Shown here: positions 26,066 to 34,947 of the stretch, in pieces | Position numbering within the stretch: the first letter of the stretch is position 1 | Layout: each line of letters starts with the position of its first letter | Assembly: GCA_937981995.1 (NCBI GenBank) | Contig: CALJNC010000027.1 | Location: 27,151 to 91,150 of the forward strand | Length of the DNA: 64,000 bases | Direction: 5' to 3' | Source: an uncultured Chitinophagaceae bacterium | GTDB taxonomy: Bacteria > Bacteroidota > Bacteroidia > Chitinophagales > Chitinophagaceae | Position numbers and translations under genes: made by a program | Notes under the pieces: model-generated | Seen by the model: only the letters and a program-made list of their open reading frames with translations | The model's database searches: none | What the model was told of the DNA's origin: nothing

Positions 26066-26093
26066 CAAAAGTAGTTATTACAAACTACTTTTG
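26066..26093. promoter_or_regulatory. interlocked divergent promoters in a perfect inverted repeat
   Basis: Arms CAAAAGTAGTT (26066-26076) and AACTACTTTTG (26083-26093) are perfect reverse complements around a 6-nt centre. The left arm contains the minus-strand -7 TACTTTTG of the carboxylase (24 nt before its ATG), and the right arm contains the plus-strand -7 TACTTTTG of the aspartate kinase, 1-4 nt before its GTG. The upstream elements of each promoter must overlap the other promoter. Confidence 0.6.
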
Positions 26094-26094
26094 A

Positions 26095-27363
26095 GTGGTG
26101 AAAGTTTTCAAATTTGGTGGCGCTTCCATTGAAAGTGTCGAACGTACAAAAAAGGTAGTAGAAATCATTAAAAACAATAATGATGGTAAAATGCTGGTTG
26201 TTATTTCTGCAATGGGCAAAACAACAAATGCCTTAGAGGAAATCGTCAATTTACTATTTGACGATAATAAGGAGGGCGCTTTGGAAAAACTCAAGGACTT
26301 AAAGGAAAAGCATATTGCCTATGCAACCGAACTTTTAGATGGAGATACCGCGAAATGCAAAGACAAACTAAACGAAATTTTTACCGAAACTGAATGGACA
26401 ATCAATGAACCATTAGAAAGAGGCTACAACTATTTCTATGATCAAATTGTATGTGCTGGCGAGCTAGCTTCTACCTCTATTATTACTTTATATTTAAGTA
26501 AATTAAACATTGATAATCAATGGATAGACGCAAGAGATATAATAAGAACAAATGATACATATCGTGATGCAAAAGTAGATTGGAACTTTACTAATCAAAA
26601 AGTTTCAGAAGCAATTACACCCTTATTAGAAAAAGGAAAGCTTGTAATAAGCCAGGGTTTTATAGGAGCCACTGATGAAAATAATTCAACCACACTAGGA
26701 CGAGAAGGATCAGATTTTAGCGCTGCTATTTTTGCTGCAGCCTTACATGCTGAAAGCGTAACAATTTGGAAAGATGTGCCCTCTTTGCTCAATGCTGACC
26801 CAAAACAATTTGAGAACACGGTACCTATTACCAATATTAGCTACCGCGAAACAATTGAAATGGCGTTTTACGGTGCGCAAGTAATTCACCCTAAAACTCT
26901 AAAACCCCTACACAATAAAAATATACCTCTTTATGTGAAGTGCTTTTTGGACGAAAGCCTACCAGGTACCAAAGTACAATCACAAGAAGATTATGTGGCC
27001 TACCCACCAATGATGGTATGGAAAAAAAATCAGGTACTTATAAGTCTAACCACATCTGATCTATCCTTTATTACCGAAGGCAACCTTGCAAACCTTTATA
27101 GCATATTCTATGCCCACAAGGCCAAGATGAATATAATACAGAATGGCGCTATAGGATTTGTAACTTGTATTGACAATCGCCCAAAAAAGGTCGAAAACTT
27201 GATAAACGAATTATCAGAGGAGTATAAAGTAAAGCACTCAGCAGGTCTTGACATACTTACCATTAGACATTATACCAAAGGTTGCGAAGAAGAGTTTTTA
27301 AAGGATAGAGATGTACTCCTTACCCAACAAACCAAGACAACAATGAAATTTGTCTTAAAATAA
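26095..27363 (+). CDS. aspartate kinase (monofunctional)
   Basis: 422 aa. First step of the aspartate-family (Lys/Thr/Met) pathway. N-terminal KVFKFGGASIESVERTKKVV (kinase start K-FGG-S), nucleotide/Asp site SQGFIGATDENNSTTLGREGSDFSAA and VPSLLNADPKQF. The C-terminal ACT-like region (ISLTTSDLSFITEGNLANLYS) is for allosteric control. The start is GTG at 26095 or 26098. The glycine-poor GATDENN loop departs slightly from usual kinases. Confidence 0.9.
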   Translation: MVKVFKFGGASIESVERTKKVVEIIKNNNDGKMLVVISAMGKTTNALEEIVNLLFDDNKEGALEKLKDLKEKHIAYATELLDGDTAKCKDKLNEIFTETEWTINEPLERGYNYFYDQIVCAGELASTSIITLYLSKLNIDNQWIDARDIIRTNDTYRDAKVDWNFTNQKVSEAITPLLEKGKLVISQGFIGATDENNSTTLGREGSDFSAAIFAAALHAESVTIWKDVPSLLNADPKQFENTVPITNISYRETIEMAFYGAQVIHPKTLKPLHNKNIPLYVKCFLDESLPGTKVQSQEDYVAYPPMMVWKKNQVLISLTTSDLSFITEGNLANLYSIFYAHKAKMNIIQNGAIGFVTCIDNRPKKVENLINELSEEYKVKHSAGLDILTIRHYTKGCEEEFLKDRDVLLTQQTKTTMKFVLK

Positions 27364-27459
27364 CCAACCCACCAACTCATATTTACGTCATATTATAAGA
27401 ATCTATGCATAGACTCTTATAAACCGGGCTGCCATTTGGCTCTAAATTCGTATTTTTAT

Positions 27460-29679
27460 ATGGTGAAAACAATCTATAGTACTCTCATATTCCTGACAAT
27501 ATCCTTATTTGCAACTGCGCAAACAATAGTGTATGAAGAGTTTTTAAATGCTGAAATCAAACATAATGGAAGTAACATCTTAAGCCCTTTTTGTGGTGGC
27601 ATTAATTCATCCCAACCAAACCATGCTGATTTAAACAATGATGGCAAAAAGGACATTACCATTTATGATGAAAATACACGAACTATTAAAACATTTATAA
27701 ATGTTGGCAACGCGGGAGAGACAAAATACGAGTACCAACCCAAGTATGCCAAAAATTTCCCCTTTATCAATTATTACCTAAAACTAATAGATTACAATTG
27801 TGATAGTGTACCAGATTTAATACATAAAGGTTCAGCAGGCTTCAGTATTTATAGAGGAAAATACAATTCAAATAATGAGTTGACCTTTGACTTCTACCAA
27901 GAACTATTCTATGCAGGCAATTTTGGACCTGTAAATGCTTATGTTCAACCAAATGATATTCCAATAGTAGCGGATATTGACAATGATGGTGACTTAGACT
28001 TTGCCTCTTTTGATGTCTTGGGCTCCTATTGCCCTTGGTATAAAAATCTGCAAGTAGAAAATAACCTTCCTTGTGACAGCATAAAAATTATTCTTGGTGA
28101 CCCTTGTTATGGTAAAATGTATCAAACTTTTTTAAGAACGCACGAGTTAAATTTAAATGCAGCATGTCAAGTTGTTGTAACTCCTAGTAGCAATAAAAAA
28201 CAACGCCATAGTGGAAATTGCATTTTATCAATTGATATGAATGGCGACGGACTAAAGGATATGTTGGGTGCAAATATTTCATTTAGCGATGCTCAATTAC
28301 TTATTAATACAGGCACTAGTACCGCACCAAAATTCACAATTCAAGATACGCTTTTTGATGCCGACGGACATCAATTAGAGTTAGGCACATGGCCTTCACC
28401 TTTCTATTTTGATATTGATAATGACAATGATAAAGATTTAGTTTTTACACCGCATAACGATAATATAAGCAGTGCTAATTATAATGCTATGGCGGTTTAT
28501 CGCAATGATGGCACAACCGCAAACCCAAACTTTAAATGGACAAATGATAGCGCATTTGTAGATCAAATAATAGACGTAGGACGTAATAGCCACCCTACCC
28601 TGTTTGATTATGACAAAGACGGTAAAGAAGATTTATTTATAGGAGGCGAAGGGTATTATAACACCACCAGTAAAAGTAGAGTAAGTCATATATACCATTA
28701 TAAAAATACGAGCACAGTTGGTAATGTATCCTTTGAGTTAGTTACCAATGATTTTTTAAACCTTACAACTCAAAACTATCAAGGCATCTATCCCACATTT
28801 GGCGACATTACAGGTGACGGAATTGATGATCTAGTTTTTGGTAATGACTCGGGCACTATTGTAGTTTATGAGAATATGGCTACAAGTAATACCTCACAAG
28901 CTAACTTCAATTTTCTAACAAATAATTATATAGGTATTGATGTAGGCAATTATAGTTTCCCATTAATTCATGACCTAAACGCAGACGGAAAAACTGACTT
29001 ACTAATTGGATGCGAGGCAGGAACACTTTGGTTATACGAAGACACAAGTGCTACAAGCAACAAAGAATTTAAACGAATAGATAGTGCCATAAGCGGCATT
29101 AAAACCGGTAGCATTTTCTCATTTTTCTCGTATGGAGTACCCTATATAGGTTCAGTGGATAGTTCAAATAAAGAGTACTTACTCGTAGGTACTACCAATG
29201 GAACGGTGGAACGCTATGATAATTTTTACAACCAACATACAAACTGGATACGTAAAGATTCTAATATGGCCGAAATACAAACTGCTTACCGAGCAGCTCC
29301 TGCTGTTGGCGACCTAGATGGCGACCTAAGACCAGAACTTTTAATTGGAAACCAAAATGGCGGCCTACGCTTATTTCAATTTGTAAAAAATATTGATAGC
29401 TCAGTGAATACTCGGAATCTGGTTAAAAACTCAATTTCAATACAATTATTCCCTAATCCTGTAAGTAACGCACTTTGGATAAAAGCGCCTCAAAACATTA
29501 GCTCCTTGGAGTCTTATAAAATATTTGACGTATCTGGTAGAATGGTAAAAGAACATAAAACAACACTTGAACTAGCCTACCCTATTACAACATCAGATTT
29601 ATCTAGTGGTTTATACTTTATTGAAGTTTCATTTGGCAAAGACTTACTGGCAATAGGTAAGTTTATGAAAAAGAACTAG
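27460..29679 (+). CDS. FG-GAP/VCBS-repeat T9SS cargo protein
   Basis: 739 aa from ATG 27460, which places a normal signal peptide (MVKTIYSTLIFLTISLFATAQ). At least eight calcium-binding-like repeats are seen: DLNNDGKKD, DIDNDGDLD, DMNGDGLKD, DIDNDNDKD, DYDKDGKED, DITGDGIDD, DLNADGKTD and DLDGDLRPE, typical of an integrin-like beta-propeller. The C-terminal T9SS sorting domain begins IQLFPNPVSNALWIKAP and ends with a Gly-Leu-Tyr-Phe strand and basic tail. Likely surface adhesion; ligand unknown. Confidence 0.85.
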   Translation: MVKTIYSTLIFLTISLFATAQTIVYEEFLNAEIKHNGSNILSPFCGGINSSQPNHADLNNDGKKDITIYDENTRTIKTFINVGNAGETKYEYQPKYAKNFPFINYYLKLIDYNCDSVPDLIHKGSAGFSIYRGKYNSNNELTFDFYQELFYAGNFGPVNAYVQPNDIPIVADIDNDGDLDFASFDVLGSYCPWYKNLQVENNLPCDSIKIILGDPCYGKMYQTFLRTHELNLNAACQVVVTPSSNKKQRHSGNCILSIDMNGDGLKDMLGANISFSDAQLLINTGTSTAPKFTIQDTLFDADGHQLELGTWPSPFYFDIDNDNDKDLVFTPHNDNISSANYNAMAVYRNDGTTANPNFKWTNDSAFVDQIIDVGRNSHPTLFDYDKDGKEDLFIGGEGYYNTTSKSRVSHIYHYKNTSTVGNVSFELVTNDFLNLTTQNYQGIYPTFGDITGDGIDDLVFGNDSGTIVVYENMATSNTSQANFNFLTNNYIGIDVGNYSFPLIHDLNADGKTDLLIGCEAGTLWLYEDTSATSNKEFKRIDSAISGIKTGSIFSFFSYGVPYIGSVDSSNKEYLLVGTTNGTVERYDNFYNQHTNWIRKDSNMAEIQTAYRAAPAVGDLDGDLRPELLIGNQNGGLRLFQFVKNIDSSVNTRNLVKNSISIQLFPNPVSNALWIKAPQNISSLESYKIFDVSGRMVKEHKTTLELAYPITTSDLSSGLYFIEVSFGKDLLAIGKFMKKN

Positions 29680-29733
29680 CGCAAAGCACTGTTAAGGTTT
29701 TTACTAAAAAGCTATTATTGTTGCTTTCAATTC

Positions 29734-29741
29734 TATCTTTG
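29734..29741 (+). promoter_or_regulatory. -7 promoter element of ribBA
   Basis: TATCTTTG matches TAnnTTTG and ends 7 nt before the ATG at 29749, consistent with a leaderless or near-leaderless mRNA. There is no room for an FMN riboswitch. Confidence 0.55.
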
Positions 29742-29748
29742 CAAGTAC

Positions 29749-30966
29749 ATGGATGCAATAAAATTTCACAGTATTGAAGAAGCAATTGAGGATGTCAAAA
29801 ATGGCAAACTTGTAATTGTAGTAGACGACGAGGATCGTGAAAATGAAGGCGACTTTTTATGCGCAGCTCAAGCAGTTACGCCTGAAATAATAAACTTTAT
29901 GGCGCGCGAAGGACGTGGTTTAATTTGCGCACCGCTATTAGAAGAACGCTGCGACGAGCTTAAGCTTGATGCCATGGTTGCCGAAAATAAAAATACCGAC
30001 ACACTTAAAACAGCCTTTACCGTATCAGTAGATTTAATTGGCCATGGTTGCACAACGGGTATTTCTGCGCAGGACCGCTCTAAAACAATACAAGCATTAA
30101 TTCATCCTGACACAAAACCAGAGGAACTTGCCCGACCAGGACATATTTTCCCATTACGAGCTCGAAAAGGAGGTGTATTACGCCGAGCGGGTCATACAGA
30201 GGCGGCCATAGATTTAGCTAGACTTGCTGGCTTTGAGCCCGCAGGAGTAATAGTAGAAATCATGAGTGAGGACGGCACGATGGCAAGATTGCCTGAGCTT
30301 GTAGAACTTTCAAAAAAACTAGATCTTAAATTAATATGCATACAAGATTTGATTAATTATCGAATGGAGCAAGAAGATTATGTAAAAGAAGAGATAAGAG
30401 TAAAAATGCCAACGCAATACGGTGATTTTGAATTAGTAACATTTGAAGACACCAAAACAAATGAGCTACATCATGCAATGATTAAAGGGAGGTGGGAGAA
30501 AGATGAGCCATTATTAGTACGTGTGCATAGTTCATGTTTTACAGGTGATATTCTACATTCAATGCGCTGCGATTGTGGCGAGCAGTTAAATGCAGCATTG
30601 GCCCTAGTTGAAAAAGAAGGTAAAGGTGTTGTGCTTTATATGAATCAAGAAGGCCGAGGCATTGGCTTGCTTAATAAATTAAAAGCTTATAAACTGCAGG
30701 AGGAAGGATATGATACTGTTGAGGCTAATTTAAAACTTGGTTTCTCAATGGATGCACGCGATTATGGAGTTGGTGCTCAGATTTTACGCAAGCTTAATAT
30801 TTCTAATATTCGTTTAATTTCCAATAATCCTAAAAAACGTGCTGGCTTGCTAGGCTATGGACTTCAAATAGTAGAAACGGTGCCTATTGAAATCAAACCA
30901 AATACACATAACGAAAAGTATTTAACTACAAAACGAGACAAACTGGGCCATAATATTTTAAAATAG
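29749..30966 (+). CDS. ribBA: bifunctional DHBP synthase / GTP cyclohydrolase II
   Basis: 405 aa enzyme for both entry steps of riboflavin synthesis. The N-terminal RibB half (about 1-200) has [18 protein letters not shown] and the acidic metal site. The RibA half has zinc ligands in [19 protein letters not shown] and the GTP-binding NQEGRGIGL. The UDG-like gene follows 20 nt later, likely on the same transcript. Confidence 0.96.
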   Translation: MDAIKFHSIEEAIEDVKNGKLVIVVDDEDRENEGDFLCAAQAVTPEIINFMAREGRGLICAPLLEERCDELKLDAMVAENKNTDTLKTAFTVSVDLIGHGCTTGISAQDRSKTIQALIHPDTKPEELARPGHIFPLRARKGGVLRRAGHTEAAIDLARLAGFEPAGVIVEIMSEDGTMARLPELVELSKKLDLKLICIQDLINYRMEQEDYVKEEIRVKMPTQYGDFELVTFEDTKTNELHHAMIKGRWEKDEPLLVRVHSSCFTGDILHSMRCDCGEQLNAALALVEKEGKGVVLYMNQEGRGIGLLNKLKAYKLQEEGYDTVEANLKLGFSMDARDYGVGAQILRKLNISNIRLISNNPKKRAGLLGYGLQIVETVPIEIKPNTHNEKYLTTKRDKLGHNILK

Positions 30967-30986
30967 ACTAAGTACCTTAGCCTGGC

Positions 30987-31565
30987 ATGCTTCAAACGCT
31001 TTTAAAAGAAATAAAATCTTGCACCGTATGTCAGGAGACCTTACCATTTGGTTGTAATCCTGTTCTCAACGCAAGTAAAAAAAGCAAAATATTAATAATT
31101 GGGCAAGCACCAGGGTTAAAAGTTCATAATACTGGTATTCCTTGGAATGATGCTAGCGGTAATAACCTACGTAAATGGCTCAATGTAGATGAATCAACAT
31201 TCTACAATCCGGATAATTTTGCTATAGTTCCCATGGGATTTTGCTATCCGGGTACTGGAAAAAACGGAGATTATCCACCTAAAAAAGAATGCGCTCCACT
31301 ATGGCATAAATCCTTAATTGATTATATGCCCGAGCTCGAACTCACCTTATTAATAGGACTCCATGCACAGAAATACTACCTAGGCAAAACATTAAAGAAA
31401 AACTTAACTGAAACTGTAAAGGCCTATAATGAATACTTGCCCAAATATCTGCCATTACCTCACCCATCTCCTAGAAATAATATTTGGCAAAAGAAAAATC
31501 AGTGGTTTCCTCACGATGTCCTACCCGCATTAAAAGAACAAGTGAGTAACTTAATAAACGTTTAA
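30987..31565 (+). CDS. uracil-DNA glycosylase superfamily protein
   Basis: 192 aa. Motif 1 is LIIGQAPGLKVHNTGIPWND and motif 2 HPSPRNNIW, as in the UDG-like family. A Cys pair near the N-terminus (CTVC) recalls the partial Fe-S ligands of family 4/5 enzymes, but a full four-Cys cluster is not evident. DNA repair activity is inference. Downstream of ribBA in the same direction. Confidence 0.8.
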   Translation: MLQTLLKEIKSCTVCQETLPFGCNPVLNASKKSKILIIGQAPGLKVHNTGIPWNDASGNNLRKWLNVDESTFYNPDNFAIVPMGFCYPGTGKNGDYPPKKECAPLWHKSLIDYMPELELTLLIGLHAQKYYLGKTLKKNLTETVKAYNEYLPKYLPLPHPSPRNNIWQKKNQWFPHDVLPALKEQVSNLINV

Positions 31566-31587
31566 GTAATACAAACAATTCTATTTG

Positions 31588-31595
31588 TACATTTG
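31588..31595 (+). promoter_or_regulatory. -7 promoter element of the CNNM/CBS gene
   Basis: TACATTTG, 10 nt before the ATG at 31606. Confidence 0.5.
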
Positions 31596-31605
31596 AAGTA
31601 TAACT

Positions 31606-32679
31606 ATGGCATTCTTATTAGGTTTTTTTCTACTTTCAATTGTCTTCTCATTTTTATGTTCAGTTTGGGAAGCAGTACTTTTATCAGTTACTCCATCCTA
31701 CATTAAACGTAAGGAACAAGATGACCCTACAACAGGGAAACTCTTAGCATCTCTCAAAAAAGATATTGACAAACCTTTATCAGCTATTCTTACTTTAAAT
31801 ACAATTGCTCATACGGTTGGAGCTATTGGTGTAGGTGCACAGGCAGGTAAAATATTTGGAGCTAACAAACTTGATATTTTTGGATTTGAGTTATCGTATG
31901 AATCTATTGTAGCAACCGTAATGACTTTAGCTATTCTTTTTTTATCAGAAATTATACCTAAAACCATTGGTGCAAATAACTGGAAATCATTAGCTCCATT
32001 TACTGCAAAATCTTTACAATTTTTATCTATGTTGCTTAAACCATTTATTTGGGTAAGTTCTAAAATTACCGGCTTCTTAAAAAAGGATAAAAGTAAAAGT
32101 GTATTTAGCAAACAGGATTTCTCAGCTATGGTTGATGTAGTAAGTGAGAGTGGCGATCTTTCCTTAGAAGATCATAAACTTATAAAAAACCTATTACAAT
32201 TTGACGACTTAGCTGTCCGCGATATCATGACACCAAGAACAGTTATGATTATGGCCGATGAATCTTTAAGCATGGATGATTTCTATAAAAAAAATAAAGT
32301 CCGCTCCTTCTCAAGAATTCCTTTGTATCAAGAAACGAAAGATGAAGTAACGGGTATTTTATTGAAAGATCATTTGCTACAACACTTACTTGAAGGTGAC
32401 CCTACTGCTCCACTAAGCAGCATTAGCCGCGAGGCTACTTTTGTACCTGGCTCAATGACCATGCGTAAAGTATTTGAAACTTTAAACGAAAAGCAAGAGC
32501 ACCTTGCTATTGTTGTAGATGAATATGGTGGCGTAATGGGCTTAGTAACCTTGGAGGATATTATTGAAACCTTATTTGGCTTTGAAATAGTTGATGAAAC
32601 AGATGCGATTACTGATCCGCAAAAATTTGCTAGGCAAAAATGGGAAGCAAGAGCTAAGAAGCTTGGCTTGATTGAATAA
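31606..32679 (+). CDS. CNNM/CBS-pair membrane transporter-like protein
   Basis: 357 aa. An N-terminal DUF21/CNNM domain with about four membrane segments (FLLGFFLLSIVFSFLCSVWEA; VATVMTLAILFLSEIIPKT with the conserved Pro) is followed by a CBS pair (DIMTPRTVMIMADE; VDEYGGVMGLVTLEDIIETLFG). It lacks a C-terminal CorC/HlyC extension. Relatives move or regulate Mg2+/Co2+/Na+; the ion here is unknown. Confidence 0.85.
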   Translation: MAFLLGFFLLSIVFSFLCSVWEAVLLSVTPSYIKRKEQDDPTTGKLLASLKKDIDKPLSAILTLNTIAHTVGAIGVGAQAGKIFGANKLDIFGFELSYESIVATVMTLAILFLSEIIPKTIGANNWKSLAPFTAKSLQFLSMLLKPFIWVSSKITGFLKKDKSKSVFSKQDFSAMVDVVSESGDLSLEDHKLIKNLLQFDDLAVRDIMTPRTVMIMADESLSMDDFYKKNKVRSFSRIPLYQETKDEVTGILLKDHLLQHLLEGDPTAPLSSISREATFVPGSMTMRKVFETLNEKQEHLAIVVDEYGGVMGLVTLEDIIETLFGFEIVDETDAITDPQKFARQKWEARAKKLGLIE

Positions 32680-32753
32680 AATATACTGAATTAAAAGATT
32701 GCTAAAACTGCTGCAATAACAAGAGGAAAAGGTTCTGACTTAAATCCTTTTTT

Positions 32754-32761
32754 TATATTTG
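32754..32761 (+). promoter_or_regulatory. -7 promoter element of the MauE/DoxX-thioredoxin gene
   Basis: TATATTTG, 28 nt before the ATG at 32790. Confidence 0.5.
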
Positions 32762-32789
32762 TAGAGACACCAAAACATCTTAACGAATT

Positions 32790-34025
32790 ATGGAAAAACC
32801 AAGCAATTTTTTTAGTAGAAATAAGAATGCAATCGCATGGATTATACGAATTGTTATTTTCATTTTATTCCTAGTTTCGGCATTAGCCAAAATGTACAAA
32901 TCTATTGTTCCATTAGAACCATCAATTTGGGGATTTGAAAAACAATTAGTTGACCTTGGCATTTGCGATTGGTGTTGGGCGCATTACTTAGCTCGTATAA
33001 TTATTGGTATTGAATTAGCTCTAGCTTTTGCCATACTGCAACCTCACTTACTTAAGAAAATTGTAATACCCGTTACGATTGCCTTGCTGGCCGCATTTTG
33101 CATTCATTTAGGAATTCAAATGGCTGAACTAGGCATTTTTGCTGATAGTAATTGTGGGTGTTTCGGAGAACTAATACCAATGACACCCTTTGAGGCTTTT
33201 GTAAAAAATATTATCGCCATTGGTTTACTTGTTTGGTTATTTAAGCTGCTGCCCACTAAAAAAGAATCATGGCGAAATATGATTAACCTAATTGCCATAT
33301 TTTTAGCTTGTGCATTATTTATGTTTATAGCTTTTCCTTTTTGCCCTTGTGGAAAAGAAAACCCAAATACTATTGCAACAAGCCTTCCATTAAAAGATAC
33401 TGCCCAGATTGTAGAAACTGAAACAAAACAGATTGATAGTATTCAAACCGCTTTGGCAAATGACAGTCTCCTTTCAGCAAATGAGAAACAACGAATCCAA
33501 GACTCATTAAACCTAGCAAAAACGAACTTAGAAAAGGAAGAAGCAGCTCGTAAAAAAGCTGAAGAAGAGCGCAAAGTAAAAGAAGCCGAAGAAGCAAAAA
33601 AAGCAGTAGCTGCAGGTCCCAAAGCAGTAGTTTCAAGGTTTGCTACAATGAATACGTTTAGCGGTAAAAAAGTAAATGTAGATCAAGGCAAAAAAACGAT
33701 TTGCATGTTTGCGCCAGGTTGTGACCATTGCCAACACACAGCTAAGTTATTGGGCGAGCTTGCCAAGAAAGGCAATACCCCTCCTGTATTTATTTACTTC
33801 ATGGACGAAGAGCCAGAAAAAATTCCTGAGTTTTTTGAAAAGGCAGGTGTTACATTCCCTTATCAAGTATTAGGTATTGGTAACTTTTGGGACCTTTTAT
33901 CTGAAGGAAGTACTCCAGGAGTATTTGGAATGTGGAATGGCAACATTATTCAAACCTATGAGGGCATTGCCGAAAATGAATTTGACTTAGAGAAATTTAA
34001 GAAATTTGCTTTACCCCAAAAATAA
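32790..34025 (+). CDS. MauE/DoxX-type membrane protein fused to a thioredoxin-like domain
   Basis: 411 aa. The N-terminal ~150 residues hold four membrane helices with a periplasmic CDWC (C59-C62) and a CGCFGE pair, as in MauE/DoxX redox membrane proteins. A fifth helix (about 170-186) ends in FCPCGKE. A charged coiled coil (about 225-275, Lys/Glu/Ala-rich) connects to a C-terminal thioredoxin fold with FAPGCDHCQH (C311-C314) and a cis-Pro-like TPGVF. Probably handles periplasmic thiols; target unknown. Confidence 0.75.
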   Translation: MEKPSNFFSRNKNAIAWIIRIVIFILFLVSALAKMYKSIVPLEPSIWGFEKQLVDLGICDWCWAHYLARIIIGIELALAFAILQPHLLKKIVIPVTIALLAAFCIHLGIQMAELGIFADSNCGCFGELIPMTPFEAFVKNIIAIGLLVWLFKLLPTKKESWRNMINLIAIFLACALFMFIAFPFCPCGKENPNTIATSLPLKDTAQIVETETKQIDSIQTALANDSLLSANEKQRIQDSLNLAKTNLEKEEAARKKAEEERKVKEAEEAKKAVAAGPKAVVSRFATMNTFSGKKVNVDQGKKTICMFAPGCDHCQHTAKLLGELAKKGNTPPVFIYFMDEEPEKIPEFFEKAGVTFPYQVLGIGNFWDLLSEGSTPGVFGMWNGNIIQTYEGIAENEFDLEKFKKFALPQK

Positions 34026-34099
34026 ATTGTACTATTTCTGTCATTTTCTTGTAATGAATTAATCTAGCATACGTCAAATGTTTGTATTAAATTTACGGC

Positions 34100-34669
34100 A
34101 TGGCTAATACGCTTAACCCTAAAGGATGGGTAAAAAACTATGCTGATTATTTGTACAATCACGCTATGTATCGAACAAGAAATTCAGCATTATCAGAAGA
34201 TTTAGTACAAGATACTTTTGTTTCTGCTTATAAAGCAAAAGATAATTTTAAAGGTGCTGCAAGTGAAAAAACTTGGTTGGTTACAATACTAAAAAATAAA
34301 ATTATTGATCATTATAGAAAGGCATCTACTCGCAAGCAAGTGAATGTTTCGCAATTAGGCGATGCTGCGGATTACTTTTTTGATACTACGAATGAAGATG
34401 GTGCCAATGGCTCACCAAGAGGTGCTCAAATGCAAACAGAAGGCATGAACCTTACTGAACAAAATGAATTAAACGGTATCCTATTTAGCTGTTTTGATAA
34501 ACTGCCGGAGAAGTGGGGTGAGATAAGTAAAATGAAACTAGTTGACGACGCAACAACCGAGGAAATAACCAAGGCATTTAATATCACAAAAAGTAACTTT
34601 TGGGTTATATTGCACAGAGCAAAATTACAATTGCGCGAGTGCCTACAACATAATTGGGTAAACGAATAA
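34100..34669 (+). CDS. ECF-type sigma-70 factor
   Basis: 189 aa. Region 2: SALSEDLVQDTFVSAYKAKDNF then KTWLVTILKNKIIDHYRK. Region 4: FDKLPEKWGEISKMKLVDDATTEEITKAFNITKSNFWVILHRAK. A large acidic/Gly linker (DTTNEDGANGSPRGAQM) separates them. The start codon of a small zinc-finger protein lies 3 nt after its stop, a sigma/anti-sigma arrangement independent of the pair at 6.4 kb. Confidence 0.9.
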   Translation: MANTLNPKGWVKNYADYLYNHAMYRTRNSALSEDLVQDTFVSAYKAKDNFKGAASEKTWLVTILKNKIIDHYRKASTRKQVNVSQLGDAADYFFDTTNEDGANGSPRGAQMQTEGMNLTEQNELNGILFSCFDKLPEKWGEISKMKLVDDATTEEITKAFNITKSNFWVILHRAKLQLRECLQHNWVNE

Positions 34670-34671
34670 GC

Positions 34672-34944
34672 ATGGAAGAAGAACAAGAAATACCTAAATC
34701 AGTAATTATAGACTGTAGTACGGCTGCCCTGCTTAATACCATTAAAGAGGCTGGTGATATTACTTTTTATCAACGGATCCAATTAGCCTATCACAATATG
34801 GGCTGCTCCCTTTGCAAACTATGGGCAAAACATTCAGCTAAGGTTACTAAAATGATGAAAAACGCATTTGCCGATGGCGAACACAAAATGTCCGAAGAGA
34901 AAAAAGAGAAAATGGAAAAAAAAATGGACGATCTATTTATTTAA
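34672..34944 (+). CDS. small zinc-finger anti-sigma-like protein
   Basis: 90 aa starting 3 nt after the sigma stop (an in-frame ATG at 34654 would overlap the sigma gene). Contains an H-x3-C-x2-C finger (HNMGCSLC) followed by a basic helix (KLWAKHSAKVTKMMKNAF) and a charged tail. No membrane helix. This matches small soluble anti-sigma partners common in Bacteroidota; role by context. Confidence 0.7.
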   Translation: MEEEQEIPKSVIIDCSTAALLNTIKEAGDITFYQRIQLAYHNMGCSLCKLWAKHSAKVTKMMKNAFADGEHKMSEEKKEKMEKKMDDLFI

Positions 34945-34947
34945 ATT

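Noticed and set aside
29742..29748. FMN riboswitch before ribBA
   Set aside because: Only 7 nt lie between the -7 box and the ATG; no RFN-like structure is present upstream.
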